From: Moritella marina ATCC 15381
GTDB taxonomy: Bacteria; Pseudomonadota; Gammaproteobacteria; Enterobacterales; Moritellaceae
Reading direction: 5' to 3'
DNA length: 64,000 nt
Assembly: GCF_008931805.1 (NCBI RefSeq)
Contig: NZ_CP044399.1
Span: 558,001-622,000 of the forward strand
Shown here one piece after another: positions 39,901 through 51,455 of this stretch. The translations under genes and the position numbers were made by a program. The number at the start of each line of letters is the position of its first letter. Position 1 is the stretch's first letter. Below the pieces are notes generated by a model. It saw only the letters and a program-made list of their open reading frames with translations. It was not told the origin of the DNA and made no database searches.

Positions 39901-42900
39901 ATTCGCCGAATGGCACGATGACGAACCTTGTTCAAGATGCAACGAATGGGAAGATCTGGACTGCGACGTTTACCCCTAATGATAACTTTGATGGTAGCGC
40001 GAAAATCACTGTCGACAACGACAGTTATACCGATGCAGCGGGCAACCTAGGCAGCGGTAATACCGATGCGATCATCGTTGATACGGTTAATCCAACACTG
40101 GCTATCGCGTTTGCTGAAAGCGCATTAAGCGATGGTGAAACATCAGACGTAACCTTTACGTTCTCAGAAGCACCAAGTGATTTCGTTATCGGTGATATTA
40201 ACTCGCCGAATGGCACGATCACGGCGCTTGTGGCAACGGCAGATCCAACTGTTTGGACTGCGACGTTTACTCCGAATGATAACTTTGATGGTAGCGCGAC
40301 AATCACGGTTGATAACGACAGTTACACCGATGCCGCGGGCAATCTGGGCAGCGGTAATACCGATGCGATCATCGTTGATACGGTTAATCCAACACTGGCT
40401 ATCGCGTTTACTGAAAGCGCATTAAGTGATGGTGAAACATCAGGCGTAACCTTTACGTTTAGCGAAGCACCAAGTGATTTCGTTATCGGTGATATCAACT
40501 CGCCGAATGGCACGATGACGAACCTTGTTCAAGATGCAACGAATGGAAAAATCTGGACTGCGACGTTTACACCCAATGATAACTTTGATGGTAGCGCGAC
40601 AATCACGGTTGATAACGACAGTTACACCGATGCCGCGGGCAACCTGGGCAGCGGTAATACGGATGCGATCATCGTTGATACGGTTAATCCAACATTGGCT
40701 ATCGCGTTTACTGAAAGCGCATTAAGCGATGGTGAGACATCAGCAGTCACGTTTACCTTTAGCGAAGCACCAAGTGATTTCGTTATCGGTGATATTAACT
40801 CGCCAAATGGGACTATCACGGCGCTTGTGGCAACGGCAGATCCAACTGTTTGGACTGCGACGTTTACCCCGAATGATAACTTTGATGGTAGCGCGACAAT
40901 CACTGTCGACAACGACAGTTACACCGATGCTGCGGGCAACCTGGGCAGCGGCAATACTGATGCGATCACAGTTGATACGGTTAATCCAACACTGGCTATC
41001 GCGTTTGCTGAAAGCGCATTAAGCGATGGTGAAACATCAGACGTAACCTTTACGTTCTCAGAAGTACCGAGTGATTTCGTTATCGGTGATATTAATTCGC
41101 CGAATGGCACGATGACGAACCTTGTTCAAGATGCAACGAATGGGAAGATCTGGACTGCGACGTTTACCCCGAATGATAACTTTGATGGTAGCGCGACAAT
41201 CACGGTTGATAACGACAGTTACACCGATGCCGCGGGCAACCTGGGCAGCGGTAATACGGATGCGATCATCGTTGATACGGTTAATCCAACATTGGCTATC
41301 GCGTTTACTGAAAGCGCATTAAGTGATGGTGAAACATCAGGCGTAACCTTTACGTTTAGCGAAGCACCAAGTGATTTCGTTATCGGTGATATTAACTCGC
41401 CAAATGGGACTATCACGGCGCTTGTGGCAACGGCAGATCCAACTGTTTGGACTGCGACGTATACCCCGAATGATAACTTTGATGGTAGCGCGACAATCAC
41501 TGTCGACAACGACCGTTACACCGATGCTGCGGGCAACCTGGGCAGCGGCAATACTGATGCGATCACAGTTGATACGGTTAATCCAACACTGGCTATCGCG
41601 TTTGCTGAAAGCGCATTAAGTGATGGTGAGACATCCGCTGTCACGTTTACGTTTAGCGAAGCACCGAGTGATTTCGTTATCGGTGATATCAACTCGCCGA
41701 ATGGCACGATGACGAACCTTGTTCAAGATGCAACGAATGGAAAAATCTGGACTGCGACGTTTACACCCAATGATAACTTTGATGGTAGCGCGACAATCAC
41801 GGTTGATAACGACAGTTACACCGATGCCGCGGGCAACCTGGGCAGCGGTAATACGGATGCGATCATCGTTGATACGGTTAATCCAACATTGGCTATCGCG
41901 TTTACTGAAAGCGCATTAAGCGATGGTGAAACATCAGACGTAACCTTTACGTTCTCAGAAGTACCGAGTGATTTCGTTATCGGTGATATTAATTCGCCGA
42001 ATGGCACGATGACGAACCTTGTTCAAGATGCAACGAATGGGAAGATCTGGACTGCGACGTTTACCCCGAATGATAACTTTGATGGTAGCGCGACAATCAC
42101 GGTTGATAACGACAGTTACACCGATGCCGCGGGCAACCTGGGCAGCGGTAATACGGATGCGATCACCGTTGATACGGTTAATCCAACACTGGCTATCGCG
42201 TTTACTGAAAGCGCATTAAGTGATGGTGAAACATCAGGCGTAACCTTTACGTTTAGCGAAGCACCAAGTGATTTCGTTATCGGTGATATTAACTCGCCAA
42301 ATGGGACTATCACGGCGCTTGTGGCAACGGCAGATCCAACTGTTTGGACTGCGACGTTTACCCCGAATGATAACTTTGATGGTAGCGCGACAATCACTGT
42401 CGACAACGACAGTTACACCGATGCTGCGGGCAACCTGGGCAGCGGCAATACTGATGCGATCACAGTTGATACGGTTAATCCAACACTGGCTATCGCGTTT
42501 GCTGAAAGCGCATTAAGCGATGGTGAAACATCAGACGTAACCTTTACGTTCTCAGAAGTACCGAGTGATTTCGTTATCGGTGATATTAATTCGCCGAATG
42601 GCACGATGACGAACCTTGTTCAAGATGCAACGAATGGGAAGATCTGGACTGCGACGTTTACCCCGAATGATAACTTTGATGGTAGCGCGACAATCACGGT
42701 TGATAACGACAGTTACACCGATGCCGCGGGCAACCTGGGCAGCGGTAATACGGATGCGATCATCGTTGATACGGTTAATCCAACATTGGCTATCGCGTTT
42801 ACTGAAAGCGCATTAAGTGATGGTGAAACATCAGGCGTAACCTTTACGTTTAGCGAAGCACCAAGTGATTTCGTTATCGGTGATATTAACTCGCCAAATG

Positions 42901-45900
42901 GGACTATCACGGCGCTTGTGGCAACGGCAGATCCAACTGTTTGGACTGCGACGTATACCCGAATGATAACTTTGATGGTAGCGCGACAATCACTGTCGAC
43001 AACGACCGTTACACCGATGCTGCGGGCAACCTGGGCAGCGGCAATACTGATGCGATCACAGTTGATACGGTTAATCCAACACTGGCTATCGCGTTTGCTG
43101 AAAGCGCATTAAGTGATGGTGAGACATCCGCTGTCACGTTTACGTTTAGCGAAGCACCGAGTGATTTCGTTATCGGTGATATCAACTCGCCGAATGGCAC
43201 GATGACGAACCTTGTTCAAGATGCAACGAATGGAAAAATCTGGACTGCGACGTTTACACCCAATGATAACTTTGATGGTAGCGCGACAATCACGGTTGAT
43301 AACGACAGTTACACCGATGCCGCGGGCAACCTGGGCAGCGGTAATACGGATGCGATCATCGTTGATACGGTTAATCCAACATTGGCTATCGCGTTTACTG
43401 AAAGCGCATTAAGCGATGGTGAGACATCAGCAGTCACGTTTACCTTTAGCGAAGCACCGAGTGATTTCGTTATCGGTGATATTAACTCGCCGAATGGCAC
43501 GATCACGGCGCTTGTGGCAACGGCAGATCCAACTGTTTGGACTGCGACGTTTACTCCGAATGATAACTTTGATGGTAGCGCGACAATCACGGTTGATAAC
43601 GACAGTTACACCGATGCCGCGGGCAATCTGGGCAGCGGTAATACCGATGCGATCATCGTTGATACGGTTAATCCAACACTGGCTATCGCGTTTACTGAAA
43701 GCGCATTAAGTGATGGTGAAACATCAGGCGTAACCTTTACGTTTAGCGAAGCACCAAGTGATTTCGTTATCGGTGATATCAACTCGCCGAATGGCACGAT
43801 GACGAACCTTGTTCAAGATGCAACGAATGGAAAAATCTGGACTGCGACGTTTACACCCAATGATAACTTTGATGGTAGCGCGACAATCACGGTTGATAAC
43901 GACAGTTACACCGATGCCGCGGGCAACCTGGGCAGCGGTAATACGGATGCGATCATCGTTGATACGGTTAATCCAACATTGGCTATCGCGTTTACTGAAA
44001 GCGCATTAAGCGATGGTGAGACATCAGCAGTCACGTTTACCTTTAGCGAAGCACCGAGTGATTTCGTTATCGGTGATATTAACTCGCCGAATGGCACGAT
44101 CACGGCGCTTGTGGCAACGGCAGATCCAACTGTTTGGACTGCGACGTTTACTCCGAATGATAACTTTGATGGTAGCGCGACAATCACGGTTGATAACGAC
44201 AGTTACACCGATGCCGCGGGCAATCTGGGCAGCGGTAATACCGATGCGATCATCGTTGATACGGTTAATCCAACACTGGCTATCGCGTTTACTGAAAGCG
44301 CATTAAGTGATGGTGAAACATCAGGCGTAACCTTTACGTTTAGCGAAGCACCAAGTGATTTCGTTATCGGTGATATTAACTCGCCAAATGGGACTATCAC
44401 GGCGCTTGTGGCAACGGCAGATCCAACTGTTTGGACTGCGACGTTTACTCCGAATGATAACTTTGATGGTAGCGCAACTATCACGGTTGCCGATGGCAGT
44501 TACAGCGATGCAACAGGTAATGCCGGAACAGGTCATAGTGATACGATTACTGTTGATACGCTTGTGCCAAGCGTGCCGACCGTGATCGCACAAACGACAA
44601 GTGACACAAGTCCTGTTATTACGGGTTCAGCGGTAGTTGCAGACGGTGAAAGCTTAACCGTGACGGTGAACGGCGCAACCTATAATAACGTTACAGTGAC
44701 CAACGGGAACTGGAGCATTGATACAGAGACGGCAACAGTTGATAGCGGCACGCTGGCACCATTCCTTGATGGTCAAACTTACAACGTCGAAGCAACCGTT
44801 ACTGATAGCGCTGGAAATCAATCTATAGACAGCACCAATAGTGAGTTGATCATCAATGCAACGCCAACGACTGTCGACAGTATTATTAATTCGGTTGAAG
44901 ACGTTGCTTATATACTGAATGAAACTGACTTTAACTTTACAGATACCCAAGGCGATACATTAGCTAGTGTGCGTATTGATTCTTTAGCTTCAGAAGGTGA
45001 CATTCAAGTATTCGTAGGCAATACCTGGGTTAATGTTACTGAAGGACAGGAAATATCAATCAGTGATATTAATGATGGTAATTTAAGGTTTGTTAATGAC
45101 GAACATGAATCGGGTTCAGATTACAGTAGCTTTGAATTTAGTGTTTCTGATGGTCATGAATGGAGTAATTCAGCTACAGGTTCAGTAAATGTTGAAGCTG
45201 TTGCTGATGCACCAACAATAACACTTTCCAATAACGTCATTGCTCCTGCTGATTACACGCCACCTCAAGGTTCAGGCTTACTCGTTGAAACATTTAGTAA
45301 TGTTATTGCTTTTACTACCGCTCAAGTATCTGGTTCAAATGCGGGGTATATGGAACAGGCGCTTGCTAATGAAACACCAACATCGACAGGTAATTTATCA
45401 GAGTTAACTGATAATGGCGGCCGAATTAATTTACCGGCTGATACCGCTGTTAGAGCGACTGGTTTAGTTTATTTAGAAGCTGGTACAAGTTACGAATTTA
45501 CTGGTTATCGCGATGATACCTTCCATATGGAAATCGGTGGGGATGTCGTATTTTCTCAGGGGTATGATAATTGGGGTAATTATACATCTTCTGCTTATAC
45601 ACCTACAGAATCTGGTTATTACAGTTTTGAAATGTATGGTTATAATGCCGCTGGTCCAGGGTCTTATGATGTTAGCGTTAAAATTAATGGTGGCTCAGCA
45701 CAAGAGTTATCTGTGTTACCGACTTATACAGATATAGATGAAATCAACAATTTAGGCGCGCAACATAGCGGTCATAATGACGTTAATAGTGATGGTGGCT
45801 TCTATCCGGTCCGCCTCAATGAAGGAATGGAAGGGCAGGATATACAATTGTCGACTGTAACAGCTGCGCTTGTTGATATCGATGGTTCAGAGTCTCTTGG

Positions 45901-48900
45901 TCTCGTTGTTAGTGGTGTGCCGATTGGCGCTGTTATAAGTGATGGTACTAACTCAGTGACCAGCGATGGCAATGATATTGATATTAGCGATTGGAATCTC
46001 GCAGACCTGACTTTCAATGGTACTGCGACAGGTGTATCTACTACGCATACGTTAAGTTTCACGGCTACGTCAACAGAAGCGAACGGTATAGGTAGTAATG
46101 AAACTGCATCTACAACAGTGCAACTTGACGTTGTCGTTTTAGACGGTGAACCGACTGCAGTTGATGACCTTGATAGTGTTGGTTACGGCGGTACTATTTA
46201 CGGTAACGTCATTACAGGTGCGGGCGGGCAAACTGATGGTGAAGATCAAGTCAGTGTCGATACTGTTAGTTTAACGGAGGTTAATGGCCAGAGTTTAGTT
46301 AATGGTACATTAACGTTGAATACGAATAACGGATCTATCACTTTCGAAGAAGATGGAAGTTATAATTATACTTCATCAGTTAACGACACGTTAGTCGCGA
46401 ATGGAGTTTTAGATCCTAGCGACAAATTGAATTGGAATGGTACTGGTATAGGTGTTTATGGCCTTACTGCATCGGCAGCTGATAATAATAATGTATTTGG
46501 GGCAGATAATCCTTGGAATGGGTTAAATGTAGGTAATTTGAATAATCTTGATAGCCAAAGTAATAGTGCTATATCAAATGTCAATCTGGATGGTATTGGA
46601 GTTGGTTCGGGATCAGGTTCAAAAATAGGAAAAGATGAATCAATAGTACTTGATTTAGGTACATCAACCTCAAAAATTACTTTAGATTTTGCAGATTTTG
46701 GCACTAATGAATTTATTTATATTTATGGCTATGATGCTACCGGCTCTCGAGTTGGAGCTGGAGGTTGGGCTTCTGGTGACGCGGATAAAATTGTATCTCA
46801 AGATTTTACTTTCAGCAGTGATGTTTCTTATATTGCAATACACCAAAATTACAATAACTCAGCGATGGTACTTACTGGTATCACAATCCCTGTTGTTGAT
46901 ATTGATATCTCCCCTGAAGCGTTCGAATATGTAATTTTCGATTCAGATGGAGATACGAGTAAAGCAACTTTGACTGTTGAGCATGCGGGTGATTCGACAG
47001 CATTTAATGATAGTGGCACTGTGTTTGAATCAGGATTAACAGGCGGAACATCAGAAGGAAACTCGGTTACTGTCCTTACTGGTAACTTACTTGATAATGA
47101 TGCTGGTATTGGCGCGTCTACAACGATTACAGAGGTCGATGGTTCTACAGCTACTGGCGGTTCATCAACTATAACGGTGAGCATGGATCAGGGTTCTTTG
47201 GTTGTTTATATTGCTGATGATGGTAGCAATAGAGCGGGTGATTATACTTATACACTCGATAATGCTGTCAATGTCGGTGGTGAGGGTACAACAGATTCAA
47301 TTACTTACCAACTGACGGACCAAAGTAGTGGTCATCAAACAACTGCACAGTTTGACGTGAGCATTGTCGATGATGCTCCGGTTGCTAATGATGTCGAATT
47401 AACTCTTGAAGCCGCATCGGAAGCATATACAGTTAATTTAATCGTAGTGTTAGACAAATCTGGTTCAATGGGAAGTGCTGCAGCGGGGAATTCTGGACCT
47501 AGCCGTATGGATTTAGCTAAAGAAGCTATTGCTAGTATGCTTTTTGAATACGATAAAGTAGGTAATGTGAATGTTCAATTTGTTACTTTTAGTAGCAGTG
47601 TTATAGAGTCACAGTGGTTTGAAGATGACCTTAATAAGGCTAGTAACTACTTAGATGGAATTCAGACCGGAGGCGGTACACACTACGATAAAGCGCTTGA
47701 TTCCGTGATGGATAATTACCAAGTGCCACAAGGTAATGTTGCCGATAAATCCCTTGTTTATTTTATCTCTGATGGTGCACCAAGTAACAATCATGGCATT
47801 GATAATAATGCTAAAATAGCATGGGAAAACTTTATTGATAATAACAATATTGATACGTCATTCTCGATTGGTATTGGTGGCTCTACTTCATTAAATGAGC
47901 TAAATCCGATTGGTTACCCGAATACTGGTGATAATGGTGAAGTTGAACCGAATACAATTAGAATATCGTCTGCTGTGGAACTATCTGATACGTTATTAAG
48001 TACTATTGATGGTGGTATTCTTAGTGGTAATGTTTCATTGCTAGCGGCTAGTGGTAATGCTGGCGCTGCTTTAGGGGCTGATGGTGGCTTTATATCCGAA
48101 ATTACAATTGATGGCGTTACTTATTACTATCAACCGGGTGATGCAACGTCTGAAATATCAATCGACACAGCTAAAGGTGGCACGCTGACCTTAGATTTAG
48201 CGACATTAGAATATAGTTACAAAATTGAGTTAGATAAAAGTATCACTGGCGAACAAGATATTTTCAATATTACTATTGTAGATAACGATGGTGATAGTAC
48301 GCAGCTTGATATGATTATCAATTTGGAGTATCAAGCCAATTTGGATGCTAACCGTGATTTAATTTTAACTAATCAAAACGGATTAACCATATTAGAAATC
48401 CCGACATTGGCATTGTTGCATAACGATACGAAAGGTTTATCAGGTAATATCTCAGCGATTAGCAATGAGACGGACACAACAGTTATTACTCATAATTCGC
48501 AGTACGATATGGTTGAAGTAACAGTTACTTCAGGTAATAACCTTGACGACGTTAGTTTCGACTATACATTAAATAATAATGATGCAAACGATCAAGCAAC
48601 AGTTAACTTTAAAGAAATTAGTGGTTTAACTATTACCGGTAGTAAACTCGATGAGATTTTACTCGGTAGTGACAGCGCAGATATATTAATTGGTAATGGC
48701 GGTGATGACGCTTTAGTTGGTGGTGCTAATACCGATGATTTAAGAGGCGGTACTGGTGATGACTTACTCATGGGTCAAGAGGGGGGAGATATATTAATTG
48801 GTGGTGACGGCGAAGATACGCTAATCGGTGGCAGTGGTGATGATATACTTACAGGTGGTGCTGGTATTGATACTGCAGTGTGGTTTGATGGTGATCAAGG

Positions 48901-49216
48901 TACAGAGCAAGCTCCAGCTACTGATCACATTACTGATTTTGATATTGGTAAAGATAAGTTAGATTTGAGCGATTTACTGCAAGGTGTTGGAAGTGATGAT
49001 CTAAGCAATTATTTAGACATGAGCTTTACAAATGAAAGTGATGGTAGTGTTACGACAACGATCAATATTCACACTGAAGGTAATGGCGCAGGTATCAGCC
49101 AAGTGATCATTTTAGATAATGTTGACTTAAGTGCCGCTTATAGTAATGTTGACCTTACTAGCAAGGACGGTATCAACAGTATATTGAATGACTTAGACGA
49201 TCCGTTGGTCTTCTAA
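27987..49216 (+). CDS. Giant LapA/BpfA-type RTX adhesin, frame interrupted by eight small indels as written
   Basis: A cell-surface adhesin of the c-di-GMP-controlled LapA class. In order: an N-terminal retention module (MITFVIPQHAQVISVNGKA onward) with the LapG cleavage site TAAG at residues 126-129; 11 Ig-like repeats of 97 aa; 43 Ig-like repeats of 99 or 100 aa; further Ig/cadherin-like domains; a PA14-like domain (about 45268-45690, with YRDDTFHMEIGG); a von Willebrand A domain with MIDAS motif DKSGSMGS (about 47431-48015); RTX glycine/aspartate nonapeptides (about 48670-48890); and a type I secretion tail. The written frame is open for 27987-35840, 36218-38038, 38463-43112 and 42941-49216, with short bridging pieces. 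Undoing indels of net -10 gives 21,240 bp, 7,079 aa plus stop. I read it as one gene; it could be genuinely broken. Confidence 0.85.
28542..31736 (+). repeat. Adhesin repeat array 1: 11 copies of a 291-bp unit
   Basis: Each unit encodes about 97 residues starting VTPTADINAGSDSAIDNDD and ending TQAITVDTGI, a bacterial Ig-like fold with Ca-binding Asp-rich linkers. Starts are spaced exactly 291 bp from 28542; the last unit is 6 bp shorter where it joins array 2. Some neighbouring copies are almost identical in DNA (for example 29.1 kb and 30.0 kb, three units apart). Confidence 0.93.
34651..43430 (+). repeat. Segmental tandem duplication inside array 2 (15-unit period, 4,479 bp when corrected)
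   Basis: Bases 34651 to about 38950 recur at 39121 to about 43430. The offset is 4470 at the start, 4477 in the middle and 4478 at the end. The changes equal the indels passed, so the corrected period is 4479 bp, i.e. 7 A plus 8 B units. Unit-specific markers (the GSAKITV variant at 35531 and 40001; both B-B pairs) recur in the same order. Confidence 0.88.
35822..38482 (+). other. Zone of seven clustered indels in the adhesin frame
   Basis: Compared with neighbouring units: -2 near 35825 (GCGCGAC to GCGAC), -1 near 36077 (five A to four), -4 near 36171, -1 near 37888 (CCCC to CCC), +1 near 38258, -1 near 38382 and -1 near 38481 (CCCC to CCC). An eighth, -1 near 42959, is the second-copy counterpart of the last. 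Each restored base puts the reading back into the family sequence. Confidence 0.9.
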
Positions 49217-49268
49217 ATAACTTCAACTTTTAGTCATTGAATGATAGTAGTTAAATTTAAGGGAATAA

Positions 49269-51455
49269 ATGGTAGTGCAGGCAGCAGCGAATACAGCGTC
49301 AACATCACAGTGGAACATTCATCCGTCTCAACAGACTGTTGAAGATCCACTGCTGGATTGTTTAATCTTACTGACTGAACACTTCGGTAACCCGTGTTCG
49401 GGTGAAGCGTTGACGGCTGGTCTATCTATATCGGGGGCACATCTTTCACCTGAATTGGTGCCTCAAGCTGCATCCCGAGCAGGATTAAGTGCAAAATTAA
49501 GTCAAAAAGGCCTGAATGAATTACCACGCATGTTATTGCCGTGTATTTTATTGTTAAAAGATCAACAGGCTTGTGTGTTACAAGAATTGGATTTTGCTGC
49601 TGATAAAGCGGTTATTTCCATGCCGGAAACAGGCGGTGAAGTATTACTGACTATCGTTGAATTAGAAGCCATTTATGTGGGTTATCTGTTCTTAGTTAAG
49701 CAGCAATACCACGGCGATCGTGAATTTGATGTGCATTTACATGACACTAAAAAACACTGGTTATGGCAAACTGTAAAGTCTTCGAACTCTATTTATCGTG
49801 ATGTTATTATCGCTTCGGTCTTAGTCAATTTATTTGCTTTAGTATCACCGCTATTTGTGATGAACGTGTATGATAAGGTCGTGCCTAACTTAGCGTTTGA
49901 ATCGCTTTGGGTATTAGCTATTGGCGCAACTGTGGCTTATATTTTTGACTTCATCATGAAGCAATTACGTGGCTACCTTATCGATGTCGCGGGTAAAAAA
50001 GTTGATTTAGAAACGTCTGCGAAACTATTTGCTAAAGTGATTGGCATGCCATTAGAAAAACGCGCATCGAGTGTGGGTGGTATGGCTAAACAACTCAGCG
50101 AGTTTGATAGTGTGAGGGAGTTTTTATCTTCCGCGACAATAACCGCCTTAGTTGATTTACCTTTTGCTATCTTATTCATGGTGATTATCTGGCTCGTTGC
50201 CGGAGATTTAGCCATGTTTTCGGTTATCGCTACCTTACTGATAATCGGGTATACCTTAATGATACAACCGCGTTTACGTCATGCGATTGAAGAAGGTAAT
50301 AAATTCTCTAGCCTACGGCATGGTCATTTAGTCGAAAGCCTCTCGGTACTTGAGTTGATTAAAGCTAACGGTGCTGAAGGTGTGGTACAACAAAGCTGGC
50401 AACAAATGCTTGGGCACATTTCTACTTGGCAGCTGAAAGCGAAAGTGATCACTAACTCTGTGGCCAATGTGGCTAGCTTGATTGTACAAGTATCTGTTAT
50501 TGGTGTGGTCGTGTTAGGGGTGTATCGCGTTGCTGAAAACGAGATATCGATGGGGGCAATCATTGCCGCTGTAATGTTGTCGAGTCGTGCAATTTCACCT
50601 ATGGCTAAGATTGCCTCACTCATGACTCGTTCTAATCAAACTATCAGTGCGATGCGCCAACTCGATGCAATAATGGAACAAGTTGATGAGTTTGAAGATA
50701 AAGCACACCTGCCAAGTCGCAATAAACTCGAAGGTAGAATAGGCTTAGAGCAACTTGGTTTTAGCTATCCAGACATTGATAAACCGAGCTTATACCCTCT
50801 GTCTTTACAAATTAAACCTGGTGAGAAAGTCGCGATCATTGGACGTAATGGTTCAGGGAAAAGTACCTTAGCTAAATTATTACTAGGTTTATACCAACCA
50901 ACAACAGGTAGTTTGCAGTTTGATGGCATGAGTCAACAGCAGATACACCCGAGTGATCTACGTCGTAACTTCGGCTATTTACCGCAAGATATCACCTTGT
51001 TCCACGGTACGATTAAAGAAAATATTTTGTTTGGTGCGAAACAAATCACTGAATATCAATTGATCCGAGCAGTGCAGTTCTCTGGTGTGAATATGTTTAC
51101 CGATCTTGACTCTCAAGGTCTGGATCAACAAGTCGGTGAAGGCGGTAAAGCGCTATCTCGTGGTCAGCGTCAGTCTATTGCTTTGGCGCGAGCAATCTTA
51201 AATGACCCACAGATTCTGTTATTAGATGAACCGACAGCCAGCCTTGATGCACGCTCTGAGAAGCAATTTATTAACTCAATGCAACTCATTGCTAAAGATC
51301 GTACACTATTGTTGATTACACATAAAATGCATTTATTACAATTGGTTGACCGAATAATTGTATTAGATAAAGGTCGCTTAGTCGCAGATGGTCCAAAAGC
51401 ACTCATTCTTGAAAAGCTTAAAAGTGGTGCTTTAGTTCCAGGAGCAACACAATGA
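49269..51455 (+). CDS. lapB: Type I secretion ABC transporter (LapB-like)
   Basis: The inner-membrane ATPase of the adhesin secretion system, 728 aa. The N-terminal 150 residues resemble a C39-like peptidase domain that lacks an obvious catalytic Cys-Gln motif, as in RTX transporters that do not cleave a leader. A six-helix exporter domain follows (about 175-460). The nucleotide-binding domain has Walker A GRNGSGKST, signature LSRGQRQ, Walker B ILLLDEPTAS and the switch His in LLITHKM. The ribosome site is AAGGGA. It begins 52 bp after the adhesin stop, and its stop overlaps lapC by 4 bp. It is expected to export the giant adhesin. Confidence 0.93.
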   Translation: MVVQAAANTASTSQWNIHPSQQTVEDPLLDCLILLTEHFGNPCSGEALTAGLSISGAHLSPELVPQAASRAGLSAKLSQKGLNELPRMLLPCILLLKDQQACVLQELDFAADKAVISMPETGGEVLLTIVELEAIYVGYLFLVKQQYHGDREFDVHLHDTKKHWLWQTVKSSNSIYRDVIIASVLVNLFALVSPLFVMNVYDKVVPNLAFESLWVLAIGATVAYIFDFIMKQLRGYLIDVAGKKVDLETSAKLFAKVIGMPLEKRASSVGGMAKQLSEFDSVREFLSSATITALVDLPFAILFMVIIWLVAGDLAMFSVIATLLIIGYTLMIQPRLRHAIEEGNKFSSLRHGHLVESLSVLELIKANGAEGVVQQSWQQMLGHISTWQLKAKVITNSVANVASLIVQVSVIGVVVLGVYRVAENEISMGAIIAAVMLSSRAISPMAKIASLMTRSNQTISAMRQLDAIMEQVDEFEDKAHLPSRNKLEGRIGLEQLGFSYPDIDKPSLYPLSLQIKPGEKVAIIGRNGSGKSTLAKLLLGLYQPTTGSLQFDGMSQQQIHPSDLRRNFGYLPQDITLFHGTIKENILFGAKQITEYQLIRAVQFSGVNMFTDLDSQGLDQQVGEGGKALSRGQRQSIALARAILNDPQILLLDEPTASLDARSEKQFINSMQLIAKDRTLLLITHKMHLLQLVDRIIVLDKGRLVADGPKALILEKLKSGALVPGATQ

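Larger units (their letters stand above)
31737..44560 (+). repeat. Adhesin repeat array 2: 43 copies, two alternating types of 297 and 300 bp
   Basis: Units start VNPTLAIAFTESALSDGETS and end GNLGSGNTDAITVDT. Type A carries ITALVATADPTVW (297 bp); type B carries MTNLVQDATNGKIW (300 bp). Counting along the frames gives 22 A and 21 B, mostly alternating. Exceptions are A-A at the start, B-B pairs at units 19-20 and 34-35, and A-A at the end. Length arithmetic after undoing the indels (12,834 bp) gives the same 22 and 21. Variants such as FAES/FTES, SEVPS/SEAPS and NDRYTD/NDSYTD mark individual copies. Confidence 0.93.

Noticed and set aside
28130-44593. Dozens of open frames of 60-100 codons on the minus strand and in other plus frames across the adhesin repeats
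   Set aside because: They recur with the repeat unit, have no ribosome sites of their own, and are plain shadows of the adhesin coding frame.
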